This document shows positions 10,398 through 20,721 of a DNA stretch of 64,000 nt, one piece after another; the first letter of the stretch is position 1; each line of letters starts with the position of its first letter. This DNA is from Phyllosticta citriasiana (taxonomy: Eukaryota > Ascomycota > Dothideomycetes > Botryosphaeriales > Phyllostictaceae). A program made the position numbers and the translations under genes. Below the pieces are notes generated by a model. The model saw nothing but the letters and a program-made list of their open reading frames with translations. It had not been told where the DNA came from and ran no database searches. The stretch is taken from assembly GCA_038021145.1 (NCBI GenBank), contig JBBPHT010000005.1, positions 2,232,001-2,296,000 on the forward strand, given 5' to 3'.

Positions 10398-11974
10398 ATG
10401 CAGTCTGCGCAACCTTCGGAGAGTGCTCCGGCACCTGCAACCCCAGTCTCAGAAGCACCCATTCCGGAACAGACGGCCACCCAGGAGTCAGACAACGACG
10501 CTTGGGTCCGGCGAAAAGAAGCCAAGTTAAACTTCAATAAGACTCTTCGTGGTCGTTATGGACACGGATCGACGGGTTATTCCAAGGTTGGCGTCTTGCT
10601 GATTTATTGGGAGGGCGACAGTAAGCATTTTGAGCTCGAGGTAGGCAGCCATGCATTCTTTTACGGTCAAATAGCTAATATTAAGGAGGCGATACATCTC
10701 GAAACGGTATTCCGAACACAATTTGGCTTCCAAACAGAGCGATATGCCATTCCATCGTTCCCAAACACGCCAGCTCGTTCAGCCAAGGAACTCGAAGTGC
10801 GGTTGGAAGAGTGGGCCGATGAGTTTGACGGCCCGGATAAATTGAGCATTATTTACTATGGAGGCCATGGTGAGAAAGAGGGCCACTCGATGAACATCAG
10901 GTATGTCGTAAATTGATATTCTAGGCACGTTTTCTAATGGAAGATGCGATCAGCTCCAAAGCTGGAGGATCTTCCAAGTCTGACAGACTTCTCCGACCCC
11001 TGAAAGAGAGGGACACCGATACGCTCGTGATTGTTGATTGCTGCTATGCTGCTCATGCTTTTTCCGAGAATAAGTATGGGAAAAGAAAATTCGAACTCCT
11101 GAGCGGTGTTCCCCCTGAGGTGAAGGCACTTGGACCAACTCATGCATCCTCGTTCTCAGGGAGCCTCCAGCGGGCGCTCAGTTTTCTTCGAAAGAAGCAT
11201 GACCTCGATGGATTCACCACCTCCGACCTTTATCGCGAGGTATACTTTGCATCGCCTCTCTCAAAGAAACCGTTTCTGTTCGATTGCTCTTCGAAAAATT
11301 TCGGCTACATCAAGATCACTCCATTCCCTCCAAGATCAGGATCCCCTCAAACAACGCCAAAACCCAAAGGTTCTTCTCCCATATTTGTCGACCTGCGGTT
11401 TCAACTATCGGAACTTCCCGATCCGGGCATCATGACGGAACTGGCATCGCACATGCAGTATGTCCCGTATGTGCAAAAGATGGAGTTCACGAATCTCGTC
11501 GCACCGGCGGCACAGATTGATGACTTTGTAGAGTCTGTGCACAGGGTTCAAATGATCAAGCCGTTGCTGAACAAAATCCGCATGAAGAGAGAGAAAGAAC
11601 GCCTCAGGAAACAGAAAGAAGACGGGATGCGCATTAGTCCGATCCAGCGGCAAAACTCATTTGGGCCACTGTCGCGTCGCAACTCCGAGTTGCATGACTG
11701 GAACAATTACAAAAGACCAGAAGAAGCGAAAGATGAAGCATCTCAGACTATGCGCTTGAATCCGGTTGCACCCAGCACGCCTCGTGGCTCGAGGCCTCAG
11801 GAACCTCTGGTCAGTCCAACTCGACACAAGAGATCGCCATCGCCTCTCGCAGCCATATCGGAATCAGAGACTTTGGATTCGACGAGGTCGAGCCCGGCCA
11901 AAAAGAAACGAGACAGCCATCTGGTGGCGCTCGATCTAGACGAATCTCGGTTGAAGAGGCCACGGAATGAGTGA
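10398..11974 (+). CDS. Caspase-like (peptidase C14) protein with long disordered tail
   Basis: My model has three exons (10398-10620, 10675-10900, 10954-11974) and encodes 489 aa. The second intron (53 nt, GTATGT...TCAG) is required by frame. The first (54 nt, GTAAGC...ATAG) is in frame without stops, but removing it restores the family pattern YWEGDTNIKEAIHLETVF. The caspase fold covers about residues 60-245: strand VGVLLIYW, then IIYYGGHGE with the catalytic His (about H139), then LVIVDCCYAAHAF with the catalytic Cys (about C180). Both catalytic residues are present. The second half has a conserved helical part, then a basic and Ser/Pro-rich disordered tail ending in possible nuclear signals (SPAKKKRD, KRPRNE). 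Fungal relatives of this type are unnamed; metacaspases and caspase-like proteases are linked to regulated cell death and allorecognition. It is followed in the same direction by the tiny 12603 gene and the DUF6594 gene. Confidence 0.8.
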
Positions 11975-12602
11975 TTGGCCCCGAACCCGCGCTTCAGCCC
12001 CGCGTCAGTTTCTTATCAATCCCTTTTGTCTACATCCTCCGAGCTTGCTTTTCCAAGGGTGCTTTATGTCCTTCCCCAGGCTGTGCGCGATGGCGGTTTA
12101 CGTGTGTATTTGATTCGATTGTCAGGCTCTGGGGGCTCAATCAGTAATCAGCATTTGCTTATGGTGGCTGACTATGAAATGGGAAGGCTGTTTGATTCTC
12201 AATGGCAAGTGTCTAATGATTGGCAAATTCCACTTTTGTGACAGGGGCTTTCAAGAGCCGTGAACCGGTCGCAGACAACAATGGGGTCGGCAGTGGTGCT
12301 TTGCCGACAGCCACGCGCTCCACGCACCGTGTTATGGCGTGTTGATGCCACATCACGGACATGACAGGCAGCTGTCAGCCACCACCACGTTTGCCTTGCG
12401 TTTGGGGGCCAACGCACTTTTCTGCCAGCTTTTCAGCCTCGCGCTTAGGAAGCACCATTGCAGTCGCGTCAATTCACCAGTTGGGCTAATCACCGTCCCA
12501 TGAGGCTCTCCAAACTGCATCATACATATAAAGCCTCATAAGACAATAGGGCCTGCAGTAAAGTCGAGCAAGGCTAGCTGCCCACTGTCGCATCGAGGAA
12601 CC
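11975..12602. other. Intergenic region and promoter of the tiny gene at 12603
   Basis: No coding signal is visible. The only feature I can point to is the TATAAAG box near the right end. Confidence 0.5.
12527..12533 (+). promoter_or_regulatory. TATA box of the tiny three-exon gene
   Basis: A consensus TATAAAG lies 76 bp before the ATG at 12603. Together with the clean splicing downstream it supports an expressed gene here. Confidence 0.55.
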
Positions 12603-13045
12603 ATGTCTGAGACGAACCAGAACCTTGAGATCGTAAGGCTTCTTGTCGCCACCCGGCGGTCCCGTTTATCGTTGACATGTGACTAGATGGAGAACGATAC
12701 TCAGGAGACCGTCATTTTTTTCAGCTTGGATCCAGAGGCGGGTCTGGACGATGCTCCTGATACCAGGTCGACGATCGGGAAAGCCCAAAACGTAAACATG
12801 GTGCGCATTTTCGTAGCTCTTCAACACGGTCTACGCTGTTGACATGCCTCTAGTCAGATCCTCTCTTCGAGAAAGGAGAGAGGGTATCTTACATGAAGGG
12901 CGGAAATGCACTCAAAGTGCAAAATGGCTTCACAGTAGCCGAAGTTACAACCAAAGATGGGAAACACGTCTACAGCCTGAGGGGGAACGGACAATTGGTC
13001 AAGGGAGTGCCTGAGAAGTTCGTCCGGCTGGAAAGAGCCCGCTGA
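12603..13045 (+). CDS. Tiny three-exon gene, conserved-looking 111-aa protein of unknown function
   Basis: Three short exons (12603-12632, 12687-12800, 12854-13045) are joined by two canonical introns of 54 and 53 nt (GTAAGG...CTAG and GTGCGC...CTAG), both phase 0. No single exon is long enough to attract attention, but the joined frame of 111 codons is open and ends in TGA. The N-terminal half is acidic and probably disordered. The C-terminal half starts at FEKGERVSYMKG and ends VPEKFVRLE; the spacing of aromatic, Gly and Lys residues (GFTVAEV, HVYSLRGNG) suggests a small all-beta, SH3-like domain. Similar short domains occur as stand-alone proteins or next to signalling domains in ascomycetes, though I cannot name the family. 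A TATAAAG box lies 76 bp upstream. It sits between the caspase-like and DUF6594 genes on the same strand. Confidence 0.7.
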
Positions 13046-13393
13046 GTGGCCAATGCAGCTCTGTCTGTTTAGAGGAGGTGTGGCTTAGTAGTCCTCAATT
13101 GAGAGAATTGATTGTCTAGCCTGTTACCCTGTGATGGGGTGCGCGGACAAATCATAACCTCGCAACTCCGCCCTCAAAACGTTGCACAAGGCTGCGCCTC
13201 CAGCCTGGCCTTCCATCTGCACGAAATCGGAGGGGGGTGGGCTATGCTTACAGGCGGTTCGGCGGGCCCCTCAACTCCAGTTATATGCCCTTTGCAATCT
13301 TCCAGTTCATTCTGACCTGATTCATGGCATTGGAGTCCAGCGGCGTTTGAATACTTCTGATTCGGCCCCATCTCTCTTGTCTTTGCTCCAAAC
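13046..13393. other. Short intergenic region before the DUF6594 gene
   Basis: 348 bp with no coding signal. It presumably holds the terminator of the tiny gene and the promoter of the next. Confidence 0.5.
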
Positions 13394-14761
13394 ATGTCGT
13401 CAACCGTGACGTCTCCGCAGACACAGCCCCCACTTTTCGAATCACCTGAGCCGGCATCTCCCTCAGCCTCATCATCTATTACCTCGGACTATACGCAGAC
13501 AAGGGACCCGGAGAAGCCTCCGAATGATAGACACAATACGATTGATACGGAAGAGACTTGCGTTGAGACGAACTTCCAGGAGGACGGGTCTGAAGAGTAC
13601 GAAGAGGTCATCGAATTCGTGGAGGAAGAATTCGACGAAAGCAATGCCTCTCAGGACCTCGAAGCCAGTGCGTTGACAGTGCCTCACCCTCGGCTCAATT
13701 TCACTGCTGACAACAGGCAGACAATGGAAACGGCAGTCCGAGACACAATGTCTGGCACAGATTCAGACGGGCGACGGGTCTTGACAGCGCAAAAAGAAGG
13801 AAGAAGAGCGACCTAGACATGCACTGCATCGACTACCATCCCGAGGGCTACCCGATGCTCGCCGCCATGCTCAACAGCGACGAGAACTTCCTGATGTGCC
13901 GGCGCTACGGCTTCCTCCACAACAGAGTGCTGCTGTACCGGCAGGACGAGCTGCGAGAGCTGGAGTCGAGACTGCTCGCGCTGGACAGGATGGACTTCAG
14001 GGACGGCAACAAGCGCTTCCTCAAGTCGCGCGAGGCCGACGATTCGCGGTCTGATGTCCGGGCGAACCTCATTCGAGAAATCGACTACAAGCTGCGAGAA
14101 TATGGTGCGTGATTGATGAATGATGCTGCAGGAGCCACCGTGGCAGCGACGAGAACGGCTTCACTGACACATTGGGGGGAAAATTCAGACGACGCCGTGA
14201 TTCGTGCAAGGCAAATGGCTTCGCTGCCGCATGCCACGCACCGCAACTTCCAGAGCGTCTTCAACTGGATGCACAACAAGCAGCCGCTGTGCGAGTCGGA
14301 AAACCAATTCACGACGGCCGAGCAGGACGTCGTGGCGCTGGTGGACCCCAAGGAGGGTGGCTGGTTCGACGCCTTCATCGAAGACTACTTCCTGCCCATG
14401 TTGCCTGATCGCCTCACAAGGGTAATGCAGTCCCACTCGCTGGCACAGTACCCAAACGCTTTTTCACTGACAGCCAAATTCCAAACAGCTTGCCTTTTCA
14501 GACCCTGCGCAGCGGCGCAGCACGACCAACAAGGAGACCAAGCTTTACTCGAAGCACCGGGTCGACACGTTTGCGCGCATCCTCATCACCATGGTTGCTG
14601 TGGCGCTGCTCATGGCGCCCGTCGTCGTTCTTTTCCTGCAGGAGGAGTCCGGCACCGCAAAGATCCTGGTCATCCTTGCGTTTACGCTCATCTTCTCGGC
14701 CGCCCTGTCTGTCTTCACAAAAGCGAAGCGACATGAGGTGTTTGCTGCTACTGCTGCGTAA
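13394..14761 (+). CDS. DUF6594-family protein with C-terminal membrane segments
   Basis: The well-supported part consists of an exon from at least 13819 to 14104, then 14189-14421 and 14489-14761, with introns of 84 nt (GTGCGT...TCAG) and 67 nt (GTAATG...ACAG). This encodes 263 aa from the Met at 13819. The order matches DUF6594 proteins: EGYPMLAAMLNSDENF, FLHNRVLLYRQDELRELE, helical charged region, GGWFDAFIEDYFLPML, and a C-terminal pair of hydrophobic helices (ARILITMVAVALLMAPVVVL and ILVILAFTLIFSAALSVF) closing with VFAATAA. The 5' end is uncertain. An acidic open frame from 13394 can be joined by a 149-nt intron (13668-13816, GTGCGT...CTAG), giving about 355 aa, which suits the disordered N-terminus common in this family. 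DUF6594 has no established function; the C-terminus predicts a membrane protein. Confidence 0.82.
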
Positions 14762-15840
14762 GTCGTGCGTTTGCTTAGTTCCGTGTCAACATTTTATCTG
14801 TTGTTCGTCTGTGCGTCGATAGTGTTTGTCTTTTGTGCCGCTGTCTTGTACTGTACATGCCGATGGGTTCGCCGTTTTCTGTCACGAGTACTGTCCCTTC
14901 CGTTATCCATCGTCAGTCTCTATTCAAGTGCAAAGAAAAAAGGGGCAAGCCCTCAGAAGTCCTGACCCCGCGGTCGTCTCCTATCTCCTTTGACGCATTA
15001 TTAGCATCACCTGTACGTCTACTCGTCAAGTATGTCTCTATCATCGCAAGAAGCAATCAGTCAGTCAATCAGTCACTCGTTTCGCAATCTCTTCCGCATC
15101 ATGATGAGCCTGCGCCTGACAAACCTTGGTCCGCAGATATTGTGCCGTGCTGGTGGTTTTTCTAGGCAACCTCAACTGAAAGCTGGCGACAACTGTTCGT
15201 GGAACAAGAATCTGAAGCTTTGGAAGGAAAAGGTTATGGGAAAGAAGGTTGCCCCCTTGTGCCTTGATCCTTGACCTGTAGTGGCGGAAAACGCCCCTGG
15301 TATGAGTCACGCCGCTATGATGATGACACGATGATGAATGAGGTTGATGCCACTTGACGGTTTTCTGATGCAAAAACGTTGGGATGTGGTTGTCTGAAAC
15401 CACGGGGCCTCCAACGGTGAATCAAGGCGGCGACTCGATGGGGGGCATTTGGGGCGTCGAGTTGTCGATGCTTTTTCCTGCCGATATTTGAGCTAGATCC
15501 TGGCCAGAATAGTGGCCTCATGAGAAAGGAAAGGAGCTGGCGCGACTCAAGTCGACCTTGAAAGCATGTCTATTCTGGGATAATCATAAACGCTTACTCG
15601 AATGCCCTATACTGTACTGTCCTGGTACTATCCGCTAGCTCGATCTCGTGCTTGCCCGCTCGAATGCCTTTGCGCCGGTTGAACGCCTTTCCCATTACCC
15701 AGAACGTGGAAAATCCATCACGCTCTCAGACATTAGCGGTCAAACCACCCGTTGAACGCCTTTCAAACCCTGACTCATAAGTATCGTGTCGAAAGAAAAG
15801 GCGTGAATAGGGCAAACATTGTGGGGTGAATACCGCAGTC
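14762..15840. other. Convergent intergenic region between the DUF6594 gene and ATG3
   Basis: About 1.1 kb without a supportable gene, shared by the 3' ends of the two flanking genes. Short frames on both strands show no family pattern. A small run of CAGT/CAATCAGT repeats occurs near 15055-15080. Confidence 0.5.
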
Positions 15841-16963
15841 TCACACGCCCATGGTGAAGTCGTGCTCGATGCCAGGCGTCACACTCGCCATGAACTTGAG
15901 GAATACGACAAGGTACTGGTCCACTCGAATGGCCACCTCTTCCTCCTCTGCAGGCGCGCTTGCCTGATCGAGCACCTCCCATTCGTCGCCATCCTTCTTG
16001 TCCGAGTCCTTCTTCTCGATCTTGACGCCTTGAAGCTGCTCGGTCAATCCCTCCATGCCCAACTCCTTGCCAACGTCTTGCGCATCTTGACCAGCTTTCA
16101 ACTTGGCCAAGCGCAGCTTGAGCGCGGCATCTGCGCGGTCCAGCAACACTTTCATGACCGAGGCGTGCTTGCAGGGATGCACCGAGGCCATCTTGATGCC
16201 AGCGTCGAAAAAGGGAAAGTCTTCAAGCGTGACAGTCTTGTCCTTGTAGTCTCCAACAATGTCCTCCATCATGAGATGTGGGGGGAGAGGTTCGCTCGAA
16301 GAGATGTAGCCGCTGAGGTATAGGCGCGGGGTGCGGTAGTAAGGTGTGTAGGTGATGTAGAGCGTGTATGTCCGGAGCGGGCTGATATGGGTCAGTACAA
16401 GCTTTAGATGCACTTTGGTGGCAAACAACTCACGCTGTCGTCCCTGTACCAGCCTTGGGGTCGCGGATGATTGCTTCTTCGTCGTCCTCGTCATCTTCCA
16501 TGTCTGGAATCTCTTCCTCTTCGGCAGCGTCGCTCAGCTCACCCTTGTCGTCGACGGTCCTAACATCGCGGGCGGCTCTTTCCTGGCTGGCACCCATGCC
16601 GGCTCCGCCTCCGGTTCTCAACCAGCCGTCGTCGCCATCATCTCCACCGCTGCCTCCGGCAAAGCCATCGCCAACGACGGTGCCCTCATCTCCGCCGTCG
16701 CCGGCAAAGTTGTCGTCCAGCCGTCGGTGACACGGTACACCGCGAGTGACTAGGAATTGCTTGCCGGGCGGGAGGTAGGAAACGCGCTTGCTGGGGTGTG
16801 CTGCATCGGACCAGCTCCACGAGGGAAACTTGTAGACCAGAAAGTCGCCAGCGGCAACAAACTCTTCGGGCGTTATCTGGCCCGTAGCACGAAAGGTCGA
16901 GGTGTGGGTGATGGGCGCGTAAGTGTCGCGCAGTGTGTTGAGGGTGCTGCGAATGTACTGCAT
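15841..16963 (-). CDS. ATG3: Autophagy E2-like enzyme Atg3
   Basis: Two exons, 16963-16434 and 16381-15841, with a 52-nt intron (GTGAGT...TCAG) encode 356 aa. Atg3 receives activated Atg8 from Atg7 and transfers it to phosphatidylethanolamine on the growing autophagosome. The N-terminus (MQYIRSTLNTLRDTYAPITH, then TGQITPEEFVAAGD) and the LPPGKQFLVTRGVPC strand match the family. A long acidic flexible insert (about 85-170) follows. The join restores PLRTYTLYITYTPYYRTPRL. The catalytic cysteine is in SVHPCKHASV at about C247. Near the C-terminus EWEVLDQ (about 310-316) fits a W-x-x-L Atg8-interacting motif, as in yeast. The protein is complete with no missing key residue. It diverges from the oxygenase gene at 17587. 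Confidence 0.95.
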
Positions 16964-17586
16964 GGTTGGGCGGAGATGTGGGGCTGAGTGCTCAACCGTG
17001 TGTGCGGAGGTGGATTGGTGTTCCGGTATTCGAGCGCAAAACTTGAGGGTTGCGAGGGATGGTGTTGGTGGCGGCGACTCGTGGGACGTGAGGGTGAGTG
17101 TCGCGGAGAATAGAGTCGAGTCAGAGTGGGTGGGTAGGCGAGAGGTTGAGAGAGAGGTGACGGATGATGCTGGTGGGGAGAGTCTGGGCGGGCGGTGAGC
17201 AGCCGGAGGGTCCCTCTCCAGCTGATCGGATACCTAGCGCGACGTAATTGGCTGAGTCACCTGCTGAGATAAGCGGCACATGACCCAGCCATGACGTCCA
17301 GAGGTTGATCCCTGTGAGGACCGACGCGAATGAGAGAGTCAGCAGCTCACATCCAGATACAAGAGTCACTCCCGCTTGGCGTCTCAGTCGCGATGTGACC
17401 GACGTGGGTTTGTTGGGGACAAGGCGAGGCGGACGGAACGACCTGACCTGACCTGTCCTGACCTGACCTGTCCTGTCCCTGTATCATCAAGACCACCCAC
17501 CCACCCAGTGCATTCGGGTCCTAAGTAGCCCAGTCTTTGTCCCAGCACGTCATAGCCATGGCTGCTTTTCCTTCGACTACCTACCT
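16964..17586. promoter_or_regulatory. Divergent promoter region between ATG3 and the oxygenase, with an ACCTG repeat
   Basis: A 623-bp gap lies between divergently read genes. A pentamer-like array of GACCTG/TCCTG units sits at about 17440-17480. An upstream ATG at 17558 opens a frame of about 80 codons that overlaps the start of the oxygenase in another frame. The regulatory role is inferred from layout. Confidence 0.45.
17440..17480. repeat. ACCTG/TCCTG pentanucleotide array
   Basis: Consecutive GACCT and GTCCT units (eight or so, slightly varied) are seen directly, about 100 bp before the oxygenase start. Confidence 0.8.
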
Positions 17587-19138
17587 ATGCCGCCCATGCA
17601 AGCAGTTCAACGTCAACCTCGACATTTCACAATGGGTCCATCTGTTCCGCCTCATCTCCCAATCCTCGATTTCGCCCTGGCAGACGACCCGGTCCAGCGC
17701 CCCGCTTTGCTCAACCAGCTGCGCGAGGCCTTGTTCGACGTGGGCTTTTTATACATCAAGAACCACGGCGTCTCCAGCTCCATCATCACCCACTTGACCA
17801 GCCGCCTACCGGCCCTGTTCGACCTGCCTACTGACATCAAGGCCGACTTGTCCAAGCTCAACTCGCCGCACTTCCTCGGCTACAGTGGCTTCGCCGAGGA
17901 GACGACTCTGGGCCAAAAGGACCTCCGTGAGCAATTCGACTTTGCGACCGAGCTGCCCGTCGTGTATAAGCCGGCTGAAGGCAGGAGAAACAGCGCCTCG
18001 TCCAACAGCAACGCGGGCTCCTCGCGCGACTTTTCCCAGCTGTACTGGCGACTGCGCGGACCCAACCAATGGCCGCCCGAGGCCCTGCTGCCCGGTTTCC
18101 GGCAGGCCCTCGAGACCTACCACGACGCGCTGCAGGCCCTCTCTTACCGCTTTGTGCACCTGGTCGAGGAGGCCTTTGGCATCCCCGTGGGCACGTTTGA
18201 CCAATTCTTCCGCTCCGACAACAGGTCCATTTCGGACGATCCGCGCCTGGTTTCGGACAAGCCGACTACTACCAGGCTGACGTACCTGCCCCCTCAGCAC
18301 CGCATTAAGCTTCTCAAGTACCCACCCAACAGCAACAATTGCGGTCAAGGGGTTGGCCCACATAAGGACTCGAGCGGTTGGCTCACCTTCCTCTTGCAGA
18401 TTGGCCAGGAAGCGGGCCTCGAGGTGCTGGCCGCCGACGGTGAGACCTGGATACCCGCTCCGCCTATTGATGATACCTTTGTTGTCAACTTTGGTAATGC
18501 CTTTGAAGCTGCGACTGAGGGGGCAGTCAAGGCCACAGTACACAGAGTTGCGGTAAGTGTGTGCTCATTGTCCATCTTGACAACCTTACCTAGCTCAGCT
18601 TGACATCACGTGTCGGTCAATCACAGTTTCAAGCCCACGTCTTTTTCTTTGATGTCCAACTCAAACACCTGAAAACCACCTCTTGTATCGTTACTCCACC
18701 TGTACGACGCTCAAGTCTCGACCAATCCGATGCTCCTGCCCCTCTTGCCTCGAAACGTTCCCCTAACACATGCAGGCACCCCCGCCCTCCTCACCCGCCC
18801 GCTACAGCATTCCCTTCTTCCAAGGCCTTCCCTTGGACATGACCGTGTCGGAGATTCGTTCCTACATGCCACTCTCGGTGCGGACACTGCGTCGACAGCA
18901 GCAAAACTCCTCGTCACCATCTAAACATGACAGTCAAGACAACCAAACCGACGCCGCAGGGAAACCCTCAGAAAACGATTCCAGAAGCGCAGAAAAGGTC
19001 GGCGACACCGTGTCCAGCTTCCTCGACGCGCGCTGGGACGCTCTCGGTGAGTCGCAGCTGCGCAAGTGGATCCGCAGCCACGAGGACGTCGGCAGGCGGT
19101 GGTACGGCGACGACGTGGTGCGCTACTACGCCGGCTAG
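17587..19138 (+). CDS. 2-oxoglutarate/Fe(II)-dependent dioxygenase (isopenicillin N synthase-like)
   Basis: Two exons, 17587-18552 and 18776-19138, separated by a 223-nt intron (GTAAGT...GCAG, branch site CCTAACAC) give 442 aa. The N-terminal DIOX domain is clear (LPILDFALADD, VGFLYIKNHGV). The catalytic core has the iron triad in GPHKDSSGWLTFLLQ (H259, D261) and KATVHRVA (H319). The 2-oxoglutarate-binding R-x-S, supplied by exon 2, is in ARYSIPFFQG (R331, S333). The enzyme should hydroxylate, desaturate or cyclise a small molecule, but the substrate cannot be read from the sequence. No biosynthetic cluster partner lies nearby. Three in-frame ATGs (17587, 17596, 17632) are possible starts; the domain proper begins after 17632. 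The intron is longer than most here but its removal exactly restores the family motif. Confidence 0.87.
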
Positions 19139-20721
19139 AAAAGACACTTCGCCGACAGGTGAGAAGAGTTAAGGTGGAGAGGTAGGTGGGAGGTGAGCTA
19201 GCGCGAGAGCAGGAGATAGATTGACGAATACGGTGCGCGCAGCGAGCGAATGCGATGACGGGATGAGGACGGCTTTCACGATGCATGAGCGCTGTAAGTC
19301 TGGTGGACACCGAAGTGGCGGGAGAGGTGGGCGTGCGTGTGTTTTGACCATCTGCATTGGACACTTACACACATTGGGTGGCTCGCTGGCCGGCAACCCA
19401 GCGTCTCCAAATGGAAGGGAAAGCAGAAAAAGAGTCCAAAAACTAGATCGACCACAGCAGAGACAGGCGTTTAAATCACAAAAGCAAAGTTCTGCCATTT
19501 GTAATTCTTTTCCACTCTCCTCCACATCAATTCCTGCCTGCCCATCCATTTCTCTCGAGATTTAGGGAGAGGGGGGAAAAAAAAAAAATTAATAATAATC
19601 CAAATTAAACAACAAATTTGAAAATTCAATTACAACATTCAATCAACGCTGCGTCCTGTTCCGTGTGGCGTTTGTTTTCCAGAAAGCGCAATCGAGTGAC
19701 AACGGCAATCATAGAAAGTGCTGTAGGGCTGGGTGTGTTGAAAGGACGAGAGTAAAGGGTGCCGGTTTGCGAAAGGTCGATGCACCCACAGCGGCCAGGG
19801 GGCCCGTTGACGAAGCGAGGCGAGGGGTAGGTAGTGATCGACGAATGGGAACTCCAGGGGGCGCAATGGAGTGGTGGGGTGGGCGAGTTCCGTGGGCTAG
19901 CGGAGACAGAGAGGGCGGCGGCGGAGACACAGAGGGCGGCGGCGGAGACACGGAGGGCGGCGGCGGAGGCTGCGGCAGCGGCTGCGCAGACCAGGGGTCA
20001 GGTTGCCTATGTCACGATCAAGATGATAGATGGTAAAGGTACCTATTCCACAGGTGTGATGTCACAGGTGCAGACGTTGCTCAGGTCGTTTTCACTTCTT
20101 CACATGAAGTCATTGCTACCCCTAATCAGCTGTTCCCGTCCACACGTCAACTCCTGCCTGCTCCCGGCGCGCGCAGCGCAGAGAAGAAGGGCCGTCGTCG
20201 GCGTCCCCGTTGTCGCACCCCATCATCCCTCGACTTCACATGCTTCACTCTTGTCCCACGCACAAACTCAAGTCCCATGCCAATGAGCCAATCCCGTGCC
20301 CGTGTGCGTGCATTTTCCATCCTCTTTTCCTCCTCCTCTTCCGCCCCCCCAGACAATTCAACATGTGACGCCACACGATGCTTCTCCCAAACCCAAAACA
20401 AAGAAAACCCAAAACCCAAGAAACGATCCGTGTCATGCATCGTCATGTGCTGGTAGTGTCCGTAGCACCACCAGGTCATGAGAGGGAGAACATAAAAAGA
20501 CCAAAGGAAAAAAAAAGATACCTGGAGCCGTGCCGGTAGGGGTATAATCCGCATCTCGTCTCGTCTCGTCTTTGTGCGGTCCATGCGCGTTGGATTGGAT
20601 ATGCGTTGACTCAAACGATGCAGGCGCGAGCATTTTTGCGGAGCCGTCGACGCTGTGACTATGCAGCGTGTCGCTGCGCTCCTTGCTTGTGTCTTTTTAG
20701 GGTGCCATGGCTTTTGGTGCC
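19139..20721. other. Intergenic region with a 21-bp minisatellite and a poly-A tract
   Basis: No gene is firmly supported. The region lies between the 3' ends of two convergent genes. It holds an A-rich stretch at 19578-19618, a 21-bp minisatellite at 19905-19985, and a reading frame (19834-20286) that owes its coiled-coil look to that repeat. Confidence 0.5.
19905..19985 (+). repeat. 21-bp minisatellite encoding heptad-like AETxRAA units
   Basis: About three and a half copies of a 21-bp unit (GGCGGCGGAGACACAGAGGG-like) run in tandem. In the plus-strand frame each copy reads as a seven-residue AETxRAA unit, then decays into poly-Ala. The repeat is observed; whether it is translated is unknown. 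Confidence 0.75.

Noticed and set aside
17806..18543. 245-codon minus-strand frame opposite the oxygenase
   Set aside because: Antisense shadow of a GC-rich coding exon with intact catalytic motifs on the plus strand.
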